The notes under the pieces were generated by a model. That model saw nothing but the letters and a program-made list of their open reading frames with translations, made no database searches and had not been told where the DNA came from. This document shows positions 35,301 through 44,359 of a stretch of 61,492 nucleotides of DNA, in pieces. The position numbers were made by a program, and so were the translations under genes. The DNA is from Acholeplasmataceae bacterium (GTDB lineage: Bacteria; Bacillota_I; Bacilli_A; ML615J-28; CAG-698), in contig DUTX01000129.1 of assembly GCA_012841865.1 (NCBI GenBank), positions 1-61,492 on the forward strand, written 5' to 3'. How positions within the stretch are numbered: the stretch's first letter is position 1; each line of letters opens with the position of its first letter.

Positions 35301-35837
35301 TTCACCGCGGATACTGAAATCCCCGACCATTGTTGTTGTCGGAACTCTTTTGTATCCGAGCGCAATTAATTTCGTAATTAAATTTTCAAAATCAATTACG
35401 TCACCCGCTTTGATTGTAAACATTGCTTCTTGAAAGCTTTTTTTCGGAAAAATTGGTTTTAAAAGGGCTTGCGGGTGTGTGACGATAATATGCTTTTGCT
35501 TGGAAATAAGATTATAAATTGTGCTCAAACGTTCATATTTTAAATCAGGGCTAATTGCGAGAAGTTCAGCTGAAACAATCTCATCCGCCACATAGAGATT
35601 AACATTATCAAAACCGGCGAGTTTGCAGAAGGATTCATAAGCTAAATTGGCTTTATAGAGATTGCTTGCGACATAGAAAATACTTTCGCTACCTTCAAGA
35701 AACGACAAATAGGTTAACAGATATCCGTGATTCGGAGTGATGCTGTTAACCAAATAATTATATTCATTATTATTAAGTGCATTTAAAAAAATCTGAACAG
35801 ATTTTTCTCTAGTATATAAATCTACTATGTTGTTCAT
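32346..35837 (-). CDS. mfd: Transcription-repair coupling factor Mfd
   Basis: 1163 residues. An N-terminal UvrB-like part, the RNA-polymerase-interaction domain (about 480-560, VVGDYVVHYDYGIGRYLGIK), and a RecG-like translocase with Walker A CGDVGYGKTEIAM, DEEQ box VDEEQRFGV and TRG motif, plus a C-terminal domain. It removes stalled RNA polymerase and recruits UvrA. Ten bases after pth; start of spoVT overlaps. Confidence 0.97.
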   Translation of the reverse strand: MNNIVDLYTREKSVQIFLNALNNNEYNYLVNSITPNHGYLLTYLSFLEGSESIFYVASNLYKANLAYESFCKLAGFDNVNLYVADEIVSAELLAISPDLKYERLSTIYNLISKQKHIIVTHPQALLKPIFPKKSFQEAMFTIKAGDVIDFENLITKLIALGYKRVPTTTMVGDFSIRGEIIDIFPLFSESPIRINLFDIEVENIKYFDPDTQKSFKSIKQVEIFPLNEIYYDEKEKESIINRIKAAVSEMPDFLKSDLSDLENYNNPERMNKYIKYFGKGYASILDYPEEKLVFYEDYQRLQDNYEQLRLDLENFSEQLSIPDGLDLLFFFDFYNLFYKVDKKIFLSEFRKSFHDFPLDKVFDLKGIAVIDYQNDIKTLISDLKVNTDKTFVFAFYTEERLNLLSEILNENNLQSKRIDSFNNLVPKAINLIRSDNAISFGFLGKIEVYTEEEIFKKFKVQKAKFRSVLQHTKPISSKEDLVVGDYVVHYDYGIGRYLGIKTVELQDVRNDYIVLQYANMELYIAVEKITLLEKYQGSEGVVPKLTSIGKGEWERKKKKIQEKLENIAADIISLQAKREEMKGFKYPPDSSYQKLFEDDFEYEETPDQIKTINEIKKDMEEGKIIDRLICGDVGYGKTEIAMRIAFKTVYSNKQVIYLAPTTILSRQHYYSFKERFEKYGIRVELLNRLVSRKDQKLILEDFGKGLVDILIGTHRVLSNDVKAKDLGLLIVDEEQRFGVVHKEKIKRMKANVNVLTLTATPIPRTLQMAIMGIRQLSLIETPPKDRYPIQTYVIEENDIVIKEAIYREISRNGQVFYLHNRIGDLDYLYRKLRRLVPEARVGIAHGKMTKIQLENTIQSFIDREFDVLLCTTIIETGIDIPNTNTLIIDGAEYLGLSQIYQIRGRVGRADRVAYAYLMYGKNKVLTDEAAKRLSAIKEFTNLGSGYRIAVRDLAIRGAGDILGKEQSGFIDAVGLDMYMKMLSEAINKVRNIPMPEEEKPIIIDVSKHVDESYVSDDEIKIFIHKEIHKIKTKEDKERVIAEFTDRFGKPNKEILTYIEERYLQTLLKHYGIENVMETQYQVMVAISKEKTKKISAEKIFLKATEISQDILFEYKRQQLIIKIKKVPKDKEWIFMLSKLLESQLKNVYKISENSNNITSEVKQ

Positions 35838-35846
35838 CTTAATCTC

Positions 35847-36401
35847 CTAGTTAAATTGTCCCATAAATTCATCGAAAGTATGGCTCAACAAATAATCAAG
35901 CATCTCTTTGCTTTTCGAAACCGCAATATCAATCGCAATTGCGCTGTCCCCTTTTGGTTTAGATAAAACATAATCCACACTATCCGTTGTGGGCGAACCG
36001 ATGCCGATTCTGATGCGTTTTATATCTTCTCTATCTAAGCTTTCAATAATATGTTTTATCCCCTTGTGACCGCCGGACGAACCCCCTTTTCTGATTCTGA
36101 TTTTTCCTTCCGGTAAATCCATATCATCATAAACAATGATGATTTCTTCAGGTTTTACTTTATAATATTTCATTGCAAGAAGAACTGCTTCGCCGGAAAG
36201 ATTCATAAAAGTTTGAGGTTTTAAGAGAATTACCTTTTCGCCATTGTAAACAAATTCCGAAACCTCTGCTTTTAAATCTTTTCTTAATGTAAATTTTTCG
36301 CCTAGATCTCTAACTAAATTATCAACGAACATAAACCCGATATTGTGTCTGGTTTTTTTATATTTTCTTCCGGGGTTTCCCAGTCCAACAATCATTAACA
36401 T
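35847..36401 (-). CDS. pth: Peptidyl-tRNA hydrolase
   Basis: 184 residues. N-terminal GLGNPGRKYKKTRHNIGFMFVD contains the catalytic His and Asn. FMNLSGEAV and DDMDLPEGKIRIRKGGSSGGHKGIKHI are the other Pth motifs. It frees peptides from peptidyl-tRNA. First gene of pth-mfd-spoVT, the conserved Bacillus block. Confidence 0.97.
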   Translation of the reverse strand: MLMIVGLGNPGRKYKKTRHNIGFMFVDNLVRDLGEKFTLRKDLKAEVSEFVYNGEKVILLKPQTFMNLSGEAVLLAMKYYKVKPEEIIIVYDDMDLPEGKIRIRKGGSSGGHKGIKHIIESLDREDIKRIRIGIGSPTTDSVDYVLSKPKGDSAIAIDIAVSKSKEMLDYLLSHTFDEFMGQFN

Positions 36402-36432
36402 ATTTGCACCTCGTTAGTATACAACCAAAATT

Positions 36433-36451
36433 CCATAGATTAAATCTATGG
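36433..36451 (-). terminator. Hairpin between folD and pth (possible folD terminator)
   Basis: CCATAGA-TTAAA-TCTATGG stem; on the minus strand followed by AATTTTGG rather than a clean T-run. Could be a weak terminator or processing site. Confidence 0.4.
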
Positions 36452-36471
36452 AGATGGTTAACTCATTTACT

Positions 36472-37320
36472 CTAATTTAATAATTCTCGATCTTTAACCT
36501 GCATTTTGTAACAACAGATAATGTTTTCTAAAAGCGAAGCGATAGTCATCGGTCCAACGCCTTTCGGAACCGGAGTAATGTAAGAGGCAACTTCCTTCAC
36601 TTCCTGAAAATCGACATCGCCGACAATTTTGCCTTCAACCTTATTAATACCGACATCAACAACGACAGCTTCCTTCTTAACCATATCACCGGTAACGAAA
36701 TTAGGTTTGCCAACAGCAGCTACCAATATGTCTGCTCGCTTGGCAACTTCTTTTAAATTAGTGGTTTTTGAATGGGCGACAGTTACCGTAGCATTTTTCT
36801 GAAGTAAAAGTAAAGCAAGAGGTTTTCCTACAAGGTTACTGCGTCCGATAACAAGTGCATTTTTACCGCTAATATCAATAAAGTATTTTTGTAGTAAAGT
36901 AATAACACCTTTAGGTGTTGCGGGAATAATGGCTTCCATACCGTTAAAGAGTCGCCCTTGATTGATAATCGTCAGTCCGTCAACATCCTTTTTCGGATCA
37001 ATTGCATTAATTATTAGGTCTTGATCCAAATGGGAAGGTAGCGGAAGTTGTACCAAAATTCCGTTTACCGTTACGTCCTTATTACAGTCATGGATGATTT
37101 GTAAGACTTCTTTTTGTGTTGCTTTTTCATCCAAACGATAATCCTTAACCCCTATTCCGGCTTCATTACAAGCTTTAATTTTGTTTTTTACATAAACTTG
37201 ACTAGCGGGGTTTTTTCCGACCAAAATGATGGCAAGCGTGATTGGCTCGGGAAGATTAGAAACTTCCTTCGCAACTTGTTTCACGATTAACTCTGATGTC
37301 TTTTTCCCGTCTAAAATCAT
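36472..37320 (-). CDS. folD: Bifunctional methylenetetrahydrofolate dehydrogenase/cyclohydrolase
   Basis: 282 residues from the ATG at 37320 (AGAGAGG upstream). Motifs NPASQVYVKNKIKACNEAGI with the catalytic lysine, LVQLPLPSHLD, and VIGRSNLVGKPLALLLL for NADP. It converts 5,10-methylene- to 10-formyl-tetrahydrofolate for purine and fMet synthesis. Monocistronic. Confidence 0.97.
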   Translation of the reverse strand: MILDGKKTSELIVKQVAKEVSNLPEPITLAIILVGKNPASQVYVKNKIKACNEAGIGVKDYRLDEKATQKEVLQIIHDCNKDVTVNGILVQLPLPSHLDQDLIINAIDPKKDVDGLTIINQGRLFNGMEAIIPATPKGVITLLQKYFIDISGKNALVIGRSNLVGKPLALLLLQKNATVTVAHSKTTNLKEVAKRADILVAAVGKPNFVTGDMVKKEAVVVDVGINKVEGKIVGDVDFQEVKEVASYITPVPKGVGPMTIASLLENIICCYKMQVKDRELLN

Positions 37321-37393
37321 AAAAACCTCTCTTATAATATTTTCCAATTTTATTATACAACATAAATTGGAAAAAAACTACCCAATTTTGCGA

Positions 37394-39511
37394 TCAGCCA
37401 ACATTTTTATAGATAATATATTCATTGTCAGAATAATCTACTTGATACTTTTGATTAATTTTTACATCTTCTTTAATAATCGCCTTAGCAAGAAGTGTTT
37501 CTATTTCTTTCTGAATATAGCGTTTTAAAGACCTAGCCCCGTATTCATGTGAATAGCTGTCGTCTAAGATTTTTCTTTTTACCGCATCAGTAAACTCGAA
37601 CTGATAATGCTGTTCTAATAGTCTTTCTTGAAGCTCGCGCAAGAGTTTATCGACAACCTGTAACTGAACTTCTCTTGATAAAGGATTAAAGATTACTATT
37701 TCATCAATTCTGTTAATAAATTCTGGTTTAAATGTATGTTTAACCAAATTGAGAACTTTTTCATGGTTTTCATGCTTCAACAAAAATTCGCTTCCAAGGT
37801 TTGAAGTCATAATGATAATTGTGTTTTTGAAATCAACGACTCTTCCTTGTGAGTCGGTAAGTCTTCCGTCGTCAAGAATCTGCAGTAGAAGATTAAATAC
37901 ATCGGGATGAGCTTTTTCGATTTCATCAAAAAGAACAATCGAATAAGGATTGCGCCGAACCTTCTCGGTTAATTGACCGCCTTCTTCATAGCCGACATAA
38001 CCCGGGGGGGCTCCGATTAAGCGACTCACAGCAAAACGCTCCATATATTCGCTCATATCCAGGCGAATAATATGATCTTCGCTATCGAAGAGCGCTTCCG
38101 CAAGACTTCTGGCAACTTCTGTTTTACCAACTCCGGTCGGGCCAAGGAATAAAAAGGAGCCAATTGGGCGTTTCTGGTCTTTAATGCCCGCTCTTTGTCT
38201 GATGATGGAATCCGCAACAAGTTTAATCGCTTCATCTTGGCCCTTAACTCGTCTTTTTAAGGTTTCATCTAAATTAATGACCTTATCTTTTTCTCCCTTA
38301 ACAATCCGTGAAACCGGAATATTAGTTGCTCTGGAGACAATTCTTTGTATAAGATCCTCAGTTACAACTTCCGAAAGTAAGGTTCCCTCATTTTTTAACT
38401 GAATATTTTCCAGTTTTTTCTCCAACTCCGGAATAATACCATATTTTAATTCCGAAGCGCGTTTATAATCACCACTGTTGAAAGAATTATCTAGCTCATG
38501 TTTTGCTTCTTCAAGCCTTTTCTTCATATCTTTTGCTTCACTAATCTTGGCTTTTTCTGCTTGCCACCTTTCCCGTAATTCCTTCGTCTTTTGTTTCAAT
38601 TCTTCCAACTCTTCTTCTAACTTTACAAGACGCGCTTTGCTTGCTTGGTCTCTTTCTTTTTGTAAGGCTAATCTTTCAATTTCCAGTTGCGTGACTCTTC
38701 TTTCCGCCTCATCAAGTTCGCTCGGCATCGAATCAATTGCCATCCGGATTGTAGAACAGGCTTCGTCAATCAGGTCAATCGCTTTGTCAGGAAGGAAACG
38801 TTCGGTCAAATATCTGTTTGATAAGACGGCGGCACTGACAATGGCACCATCGGTGATTGTTACACCATGGTGGGTTTCATAACGTTCCTTCAGACCTCTT
38901 AAGATACTGATGGTATCTTCGACAGTCGGTTCTTGAACCAATACTGTTTGGAAACGTCTTTCCAAAGCGCGGTCTTTTTCAATATACATTCTGTATTCAT
39001 TGAGCGTGGTTGCACCGATACATTCAATTTCTCCTCTCGCCAGCATCGGTTTCAGCATATTTCCGGCATCAAGTGCTCCATCAGCTCTTCCTGCACCGAC
39101 AATCAAATGGATTTCATCAATAAAAAGAATGATTTTTCCATTGCTTTCTTTGATTTTATTTAAAACTGCTTTTAATCTTTCTTCAAATTCGCCTCTGAAC
39201 TTGGCACCGGCAACTAGTGCGCCCATATCTAGCTCATAGATGGTTTTATCTTTTAAGGTAGCAGGAACGTCGTTTTTCGCAATCCTAATCGCTAGACCTT
39301 CAATAACTGCGGTTTTTCCAACACCCGCTTCTCCGATTAAAATAACATTGTTTTTGGTTTTTCTGCCTAATACTTGGATAATTCTTCTGATTTCTTCATC
39401 ACGACCGATAACAGGGTCAATATTACCGTTCCTGGCCTCTTCTACAATATCCCTACCAAACTTTTTTAATATATCTTTATCTTGGCTATAGTCTTCCATT
39501 TGCATCTGCAT
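37394..39511 (-). CDS. clpB: ATP-dependent chaperone ClpB, short form without N domain
   Basis: 705 residues, against about 860 in full-length ClpB. It begins at NBD1 ([23 protein letters not shown]), lacking the 150-residue N domain. NBD1 Walker A GEAGVGKT, the coiled-coil middle domain (about 260-390) and NBD2 Walker [10 protein letters not shown] are intact, with [12 protein letters not shown]. The middle domain argues for ClpB rather than ClpC. It is a disaggregase that works with DnaK. A CIRCE element just upstream shows heat-shock control by HrcA. Start supported by GGAGGTGAC. Confidence 0.95.
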   Translation of the reverse strand: MQMQMEDYSQDKDILKKFGRDIVEEARNGNIDPVIGRDEEIRRIIQVLGRKTKNNVILIGEAGVGKTAVIEGLAIRIAKNDVPATLKDKTIYELDMGALVAGAKFRGEFEERLKAVLNKIKESNGKIILFIDEIHLIVGAGRADGALDAGNMLKPMLARGEIECIGATTLNEYRMYIEKDRALERRFQTVLVQEPTVEDTISILRGLKERYETHHGVTITDGAIVSAAVLSNRYLTERFLPDKAIDLIDEACSTIRMAIDSMPSELDEAERRVTQLEIERLALQKERDQASKARLVKLEEELEELKQKTKELRERWQAEKAKISEAKDMKKRLEEAKHELDNSFNSGDYKRASELKYGIIPELEKKLENIQLKNEGTLLSEVVTEDLIQRIVSRATNIPVSRIVKGEKDKVINLDETLKRRVKGQDEAIKLVADSIIRQRAGIKDQKRPIGSFLFLGPTGVGKTEVARSLAEALFDSEDHIIRLDMSEYMERFAVSRLIGAPPGYVGYEEGGQLTEKVRRNPYSIVLFDEIEKAHPDVFNLLLQILDDGRLTDSQGRVVDFKNTIIIMTSNLGSEFLLKHENHEKVLNLVKHTFKPEFINRIDEIVIFNPLSREVQLQVVDKLLRELQERLLEQHYQFEFTDAVKRKILDDSYSHEYGARSLKRYIQKEIETLLAKAIIKEDVKINQKYQVDYSDNEYIIYKNVG

Positions 39512-39532
39512 TTTGTCACCTCCTGTGGAATT

Positions 39533-39559
39533 TTAGCACTCTCACCTATTAAGTGCTAA
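39533..39559 (-). promoter_or_regulatory. CIRCE element (HrcA operator) upstream of clpB
   Basis: TTAGCACTC-N9-AAGTGCTAA, matching the CIRCE consensus TTAGCACTC-N9-GAGTGCTAA in 17 of 18 positions. It lies 21 bases upstream of the clpB start codon. Confidence 0.95.
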
Positions 39560-39621
39560 AACTATTATACGCTTTTTCATTTTCTTTGTCAACCAAAGAA
39601 CATAAAAAATAAAGGGAGCTA

Positions 39622-41052
39622 TTAGTCTCCCTTTTGTTGCATTTTTTTGATAATGTTTCGGGCAATCCAAACTCCATTTGCTGCTGCTTGCGAAAGCCCA
39701 CGGGTAATGCCGGCACCGTCCCCGCCGACATAAAGGTTCTTAATTTTGGTTTCAAAGTTAGAATTCACTTCAGGGCGAGCACTGTAAAACTTTGCTTCAA
39801 CTCCGTAAAAAAGTGTGTGGTCGCTTGCAATCCCGGGAGTAACATGATTTAGAGCCTGCATCATTTCGATAATGCTTTTCATTGTATTATAAGGCAAAAC
39901 TAAACCTAAATCGCCCGGAATAGCTTCCTTTAGGGTTGGAGTTACAAAGCTTTCTTTAATACGTTTGGCAGTTGATCTGCGCCCCTTTAAGATGTCACCG
40001 TAGCGTTGAACAATCACGGTTCCACCTGCAAGCTTATTCGCCAGTTTCGCAACCTCGTAAGCAAATTGATTCGGGTTATTAAACGGCTCATCAAATTCAT
40101 GGGAAACAAGTAAAGCAAAATTTGTATTCTCCGTTCCCAATTTTTCATCACTATAAGCATGACCATTACAAAGAATTACGCCGTCTTGGTTTTCAACAAC
40201 CACATAACCGCTCGGATTGGAACAGAAGGTTCTGACTGTTGTACCGACACTGGTGTTATAGATAAACTTGCCTTCATATAAATGTTTGTTGATATCCTCC
40301 ATCACAATATTATTGGTTTCAACACGTACCCCGATATCAACTTGATTGTTTGTAAATTTAATATTATGTGACTCGAGTGTTTTTTGAAGCCAAATCGCTC
40401 CTTCTCTGCCGACACCGAGAACAACAGTTTCCGCAAATATTTTTTCCCCATTTTCAAGTTCAATCCCAACAACTTTATCCGCTTCTACAATCACATTCAC
40501 AACCTTGGTTCGGAAAAGATAATCAATCTTGCCTTTCATGGCTTCATAAATGTTTTCCATGATTTTTAGATTTTTTTCTGTTCCGAGATGCCGCACTTTT
40601 GCGCGAAGCAATTTAAGTCCGGCTCCGATCGCTTTCTTTTCGATTGCTTTTACGGTTTCCGTCGTCGGATCGGTAATTTCGGTATCGGCACCGTGTTCGA
40701 GATTAACCTGGTCGACATAATTAATTAAATCGAGTAAAACTTCGCTATCAACATATTCGCCCATCCAGCCGCCGAATTCATTGGTAATATTGTATTTGCC
40801 GTCGGAATAAGCTCCCGCTCCGCCGAAACCGGTCGTAATCGAACAGGCAGGATGGCAACCACTAATACCGCTACTGTTGGTCGGACATTTATCCGTTTTC
40901 TTAAGTAAAATCGGGCAACGTCGATTATAGATGTCGTTTCCCCTATCAACAAGCAAAACTGTTAAATCTGGTGCTTTTTTCATTAATTCATAAGCACAGT
41001 GAATCCCCATCGGTCCCGCACCGACAATGATACAATCATACCTTTTTTTCAT
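39622..41052 (-). CDS. FAD-dependent dehydrogenase (COG2509-type)
   Basis: 476 residues. FAD-binding Rossmann start KKRYDCIIVGAGPMGIHCAYEL, a Cys-containing segment KTDKCPTNSSGISGCHPAC (about 52-70) near GFGGAGAYSDGKYN, and a C-terminal FAD-binding NLYVGGDGAGITRGLSQAAANGVW. It belongs to the uncharacterised FAD-dependent dehydrogenase group COG2509. Its substrate is unknown. It stands alone between clpB and pyrG. Confidence 0.88.
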   Translation of the reverse strand: MKKRYDCIIVGAGPMGIHCAYELMKKAPDLTVLLVDRGNDIYNRRCPILLKKTDKCPTNSSGISGCHPACSITTGFGGAGAYSDGKYNITNEFGGWMGEYVDSEVLLDLINYVDQVNLEHGADTEITDPTTETVKAIEKKAIGAGLKLLRAKVRHLGTEKNLKIMENIYEAMKGKIDYLFRTKVVNVIVEADKVVGIELENGEKIFAETVVLGVGREGAIWLQKTLESHNIKFTNNQVDIGVRVETNNIVMEDINKHLYEGKFIYNTSVGTTVRTFCSNPSGYVVVENQDGVILCNGHAYSDEKLGTENTNFALLVSHEFDEPFNNPNQFAYEVAKLANKLAGGTVIVQRYGDILKGRRSTAKRIKESFVTPTLKEAIPGDLGLVLPYNTMKSIIEMMQALNHVTPGIASDHTLFYGVEAKFYSARPEVNSNFETKIKNLYVGGDGAGITRGLSQAAANGVWIARNIIKKMQQKGD

Positions 41053-41144
41053 ACACTCTCCAATTTTAGTTATTTTTCAACAATACCTAACCTTATATTA
41101 GCATAAATAGAACTTTCCGTAAACAAACAATTTGCCAGGAAATG

Positions 41145-42722
41145 TTATCTACTTAATGCTGCATTGATAAAGGCACGGAATAAAGGATGTTCACGGTTTG
41201 GCCGGGAAAGGAATTCAGGATGGAATTGACAGGCCAAGAAGAAGGGATGGTCGTTTAATTCTATCATTTCAATAATATTTTCTTTTTCATTTAAGCCTGA
41301 AAAGACAAGTGAAGAGTCAGCAAAGAGCGAAAGGTATTTTTGGTTGAATTCGTAACGATGACGATGGCGCTCGTAAATTTCGTCTTTGCCGTAGATTGCT
41401 TGCGCTTTGCTGCCAGGAAGCAAACTACAAGCATATAAACCTAAGCGCATCGAATCACCATTTTCTTTTAAATCTATCAAAGGCAGCTCAGCGTCTTTAT
41501 CTAATTCGGTTGAATTGGCACCTTTTAATCCTAAAACATTTTGTGCAAATTCGATAAGCGCCAGTTGCATCCCGAAACAGATTCCGAGGTAAGGAATTTT
41601 CTGTTCACGGGCATATTTAATTGAAGCAAGAATACCGGGGATATTCCGTTCTCCGAAGCCACCGGGAACGATTATCCCTTGAAACCCTTTCAACTTTTCT
41701 TCCGCATTATGCTCATTTATTTCCCCGGAATCAATCGCTTCCGTAACAACATCGACACCATTAGCATAACCCGCATGTTTAAGCGCTTCATAAACCGAAA
41801 GATAAGCGTCTTTTAAGGCTACATATTTTCCAACCAAAGCAATTCTAACCTTTTCTTTCAAACCCTTAATGCCTTCTACCATCTTAACCCACATCGTTAA
41901 ATCTAAAGGTTGGGTTTCAAGGCCAAAGTGTTTGCAGATAAGTTCATCAATGTTTTGTTCCGCAAGCATCAACGGCACTTCATATAAAACTTCGCAATCC
42001 AATGCTTCAATAACGCATTCTTTTTTAACGTCACAAAAGAGTGCGATTTTATCACGTTGGGAATCGTTTAAAGGTTGTTCAGTCCTGAGAATAATCAAAT
42101 CGGGATTAATCCCCAATGACCTGAGTTCTTTGACGCTATGTTGTGTCGGTTTGGTCTTTAACTCTTGTGACGCAGCAATATACGGAACTAAAGTGTTATG
42201 GATATACATTGTGTTTTTATAACCGATATCGCGGCGAAATTGCCTGATTGCTTCTAAAAAGGGCAGGGATTCAATATCGCCGACAGTTCCTCCGATTTCG
42301 GTAATCACAACATCAGCTCCACTGTATTTCGCAACATCATGAAGAGCTTGTTTGATTTCATCGGTAACATGAGGAATAACTTGGACGGTCGCGCCGTTGT
42401 ATTGTCTGTTACGTTCTTTATTGATAACTCTTAAATAGACTTTTCCTGTGGTTACACTTGAATACTTATTCAAGTTCTCATCAATGAATCTTTCATAGTG
42501 ACCTAAATCCAAATCGGTTTCCGCACCGTCGTCGGTAACAAAAACTTCGCCATGCTGCAAAGGCGACATATTCCCCGGGTCAACATTTATATAAGGGTCA
42601 AACTTCTGCATAAAAACTTTTAAACCGCGACATTTTAATAATCTTCCGATTGAAGAAGCATTAATTCCTTTTCCTAAACTTGAAGCAACTCCACCGGTTA
42701 CAAAAATAAATTTAGTATCCAT
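41145..42722 (-). CDS. pyrG: CTP synthase
   Basis: 525 residues from the ATG at 42722 (GGAGG 7 bases upstream); earlier in-frame ATGs lie in the leader. Synthetase domain with [16 protein letters not shown] (P-loop) and the CTP/UTP-binding region. The glutaminase domain (about 285-525) has [14 protein letters not shown] with the catalytic Cys and [11 protein letters not shown] with the His-Glu pair. It makes CTP from UTP and glutamine. Its own promoter and a leader hairpin lie upstream, between it and rpoE. Confidence 0.98.
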   Translation of the reverse strand: MDTKFIFVTGGVASSLGKGINASSIGRLLKCRGLKVFMQKFDPYINVDPGNMSPLQHGEVFVTDDGAETDLDLGHYERFIDENLNKYSSVTTGKVYLRVINKERNRQYNGATVQVIPHVTDEIKQALHDVAKYSGADVVITEIGGTVGDIESLPFLEAIRQFRRDIGYKNTMYIHNTLVPYIAASQELKTKPTQHSVKELRSLGINPDLIILRTEQPLNDSQRDKIALFCDVKKECVIEALDCEVLYEVPLMLAEQNIDELICKHFGLETQPLDLTMWVKMVEGIKGLKEKVRIALVGKYVALKDAYLSVYEALKHAGYANGVDVVTEAIDSGEINEHNAEEKLKGFQGIIVPGGFGERNIPGILASIKYAREQKIPYLGICFGMQLALIEFAQNVLGLKGANSTELDKDAELPLIDLKENGDSMRLGLYACSLLPGSKAQAIYGKDEIYERHRHRYEFNQKYLSLFADSSLVFSGLNEKENIIEMIELNDHPFFLACQFHPEFLSRPNREHPLFRAFINAALSR

Positions 42723-42753
42723 ATTTATCCTCCAATGTATCATCCTAAAATAT

Positions 42754-42782
42754 AAAAAAGTCCTCAAACAGGGTTGAGAACT
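42754..42782 (-). terminator. pyrG leader attenuator hairpin
   Basis: On the minus strand the arms AGTTCTCAA and TTTGAGGACT surround CCCTG and are followed by six T. The hairpin lies after a promoter at 42799-42826 and 31 bases before the pyrG ATG, so it can stop transcription in the leader. It may also end rpoE transcripts. Confidence 0.75.
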
Positions 42783-42798
42783 TTATCGGCTCTTTATT

Positions 42799-42826
42799 AT
42801 TATACCAAAAAATAAATTCTATGCAA
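42799..42826 (-). promoter_or_regulatory. pyrG promoter
   Basis: On the minus strand TTGCAT (-35, 42821-42826) and TATAAT (-10, 42799-42804) are separated by 16 bases. Transcription would begin near 42791-42792, about nine bases before the attenuator stem. Confidence 0.75.
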
Positions 42827-42833
42827 GGATTTT

Positions 42834-43364
42834 TTACTCTTCGTCATCTTCGTCTTCAAAATCATCGAGATCTTCAAGATCATCATCCTCGTCCAGATCA
42901 TCGAAATCGTCAAGCAAATCATCGTCATCATCAATGTCTTCATCTTCGTCGTCATCAAGCGAAAGCAGTTCTTCTTCAATTTCATCGCGTTCATCTTCAT
43001 CTTCTTCGTCATCATCGCTATCGCTGAGATCTTCTTTAAAGATAATGTCATCTTTAAGTTCATGCTTGACTACTTCTTCGTCATACTCATATAAATCTTC
43101 AAGCGAGCTACCGTCTTTATCTAAAAGGGATGAGGGTTGACGACTCTTTAAATCCCAAACTTTATTTCCATGCTTGTCCTCGCCGCAACAGATAAAATAG
43201 CCGCTGAGCATGAAATCCATTTTGAATTGAGCCAAAGTCTTTTCTTCCTCTTTAATATTTAAACCTTTAACTTCAAATACATCCTTAGCAATTCTCTCAA
43301 GCGTCCGCGGTTTTCTTTTCGATTTCATTTCCCGAAGAGCTATTTCTATCAATGAATCATTCAT
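42834..43364 (-). CDS. rpoE: DNA-directed RNA polymerase delta subunit
   Basis: 176 residues from the ATG at 43364 (GGAGG 7 bases upstream). The ordered N-terminal HARE-HTH domain (about 1-90: IEIALREMKSKRKPRTLERIAKDVFEVKG) is followed by a highly acidic tail (about 95-176, mostly D and E). Delta increases RNA polymerase recycling and promoter specificity in Firmicutes. The rpoE-pyrG order is that of Bacillus. Confidence 0.93.
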   Translation of the reverse strand: MNDSLIEIALREMKSKRKPRTLERIAKDVFEVKGLNIKEEEKTLAQFKMDFMLSGYFICCGEDKHGNKVWDLKSRQPSSLLDKDGSSLEDLYEYDEEVVKHELKDDIIFKEDLSDSDDDEEDEDERDEIEEELLSLDDDEDEDIDDDDDLLDDFDDLDEDDDLEDLDDFEDEDDEE

Positions 43365-43420
43365 ATACATTCCTCCGTTGAATAATTTTAACTTACTTAA
43401 AAACATTTTTCAAGCCTATT

Positions 43421-43612
43421 TTATAATAAAAAGAAGATAATCAAGATAATCGCTCCGGGCAATCTAAATAAGGTAACAAAAAGAATAGTCCAAACATTTA
43501 CCGGAATATTAATGTTAATAAAAGAACCTAAGAGATTGATTCCAAAAATAATAATTAAAGCAATAACCAATGATTTGAAAAACCATTTTAAAAAATTTCT
43601 CACAATCCTCAC
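43421..43612 (-). CDS. bofA: Pro-sigma-K processing inhibitor BofA-like protein
   Basis: 63 residues. Two membrane segments; the second half GINLLGSFININIPVNVWTI then RLPGAIILI matches the conserved BofA pattern (GxN-x-hydrophobic, IP-x-N, G/P-G). BofA holds the SpoIVFB protease inactive in the mother cell until a forespore signal arrives. It fits the sporulation genes elsewhere. No SpoIVFA/B is in the window. Short length lowers certainty. Confidence 0.78.
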   Translation of the reverse strand: MRIVRNFLKWFFKSLVIALIIIFGINLLGSFININIPVNVWTILFVTLFRLPGAIILIIFFLL

Positions 43613-43648
43613 CCATTAAAATATATGGGACAACATCCGATTATATGA

Positions 43649-44359
43649 CTACTTGACTAATTTTTCAAAAAGCTCATAATCGGTGCGGTCAAAATTCAAG
43701 GGTGTAACGGATATATAATTATTGTAGATTGCCCAAACGTCACTGTTAATATTTTCTTTTTCTTTTTCGTAGTGATGGGTTCCTCTTTGGATAAAATGAT
43801 CCTTTTCAAAAATAAAACGAGTATCATAATGATTTTGGCCTTGAAAAGTAAATTTTATGCCCTTAACTTCCTGAGGAACATTAATATTATATAAAGATCC
43901 TTTCTTTAACAAATCCTTTGAAAGTATGAAATCCATAACAGAATCAAATTCAGAAACAAAAGTATCGAACGAATTTGTAACCGTTGAGAAGGCGATTCCC
44001 ATCTTCCCAAGCATAGCTGCTTCAGTCGCTGCTGCACAAGTTCCGGAATAAAATATATCTTCACCGATATTTAAACCTCTGTTAATTCCGGAAAACACAA
44101 TGTCAAAATCCCAACCAAAACCAAAATATGCAGCGCGAACGCAATCAGCTGGGGTTGAATTTAAACTATAGCATTCCAGTTCTTCATTTTCAATTTTTTT
44201 TAAATGCAAATGATCATGGATATTAATACCGTGGCTCTTACCGCTTTGTTCATAAGTAGGTGCAATTACTTTGATTTCACCGTATTTTTTCGAAAGCTTA
44301 ACCAGTTCCCATAAACCCGGCGAGTTGATCGAATCATCATTTGTTATCAGTATTTTCAT
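43649..44359 (-). CDS. surE: 5'/3'-nucleotidase SurE
   Basis: 236 residues. N-terminal ILITNDDSINSPGLWEL with the metal-binding DD, then VIAPTYEQSGKSHG and the FSGINRGLNIGEDIFYSGTCAAATEA motif. It dephosphorylates nucleoside monophosphates. Its start shares one base with the end of the downstream-reading nrnA paralogue, so the three genes form one transcript. Confidence 0.95.
   Translation of the reverse strand: MKILITNDDSINSPGLWELVKLSKKYGEIKVIAPTYEQSGKSHGINIHDHLHLKKIENEELECYSLNSTPADCVRAAYFGFGWDFDIVFSGINRGLNIGEDIFYSGTCAAATEAAMLGKMGIAFSTVTNSFDTFVSEFDSVMDFILSKDLLKKGSLYNINVPQEVKGIKFTFQGQNHYDTRFIFEKDHFIQRGTHHYEKEKENINSDVWAIYNNYISVTPLNFDRTDYELFEKLVK

Noticed and set aside
42821-43140. Plus-strand and other-frame open frames rich in Ser/His/Arg or Met
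   Set aside because: They are shadow frames of the Asp/Glu-codon repeats of the RpoE acidic tail.
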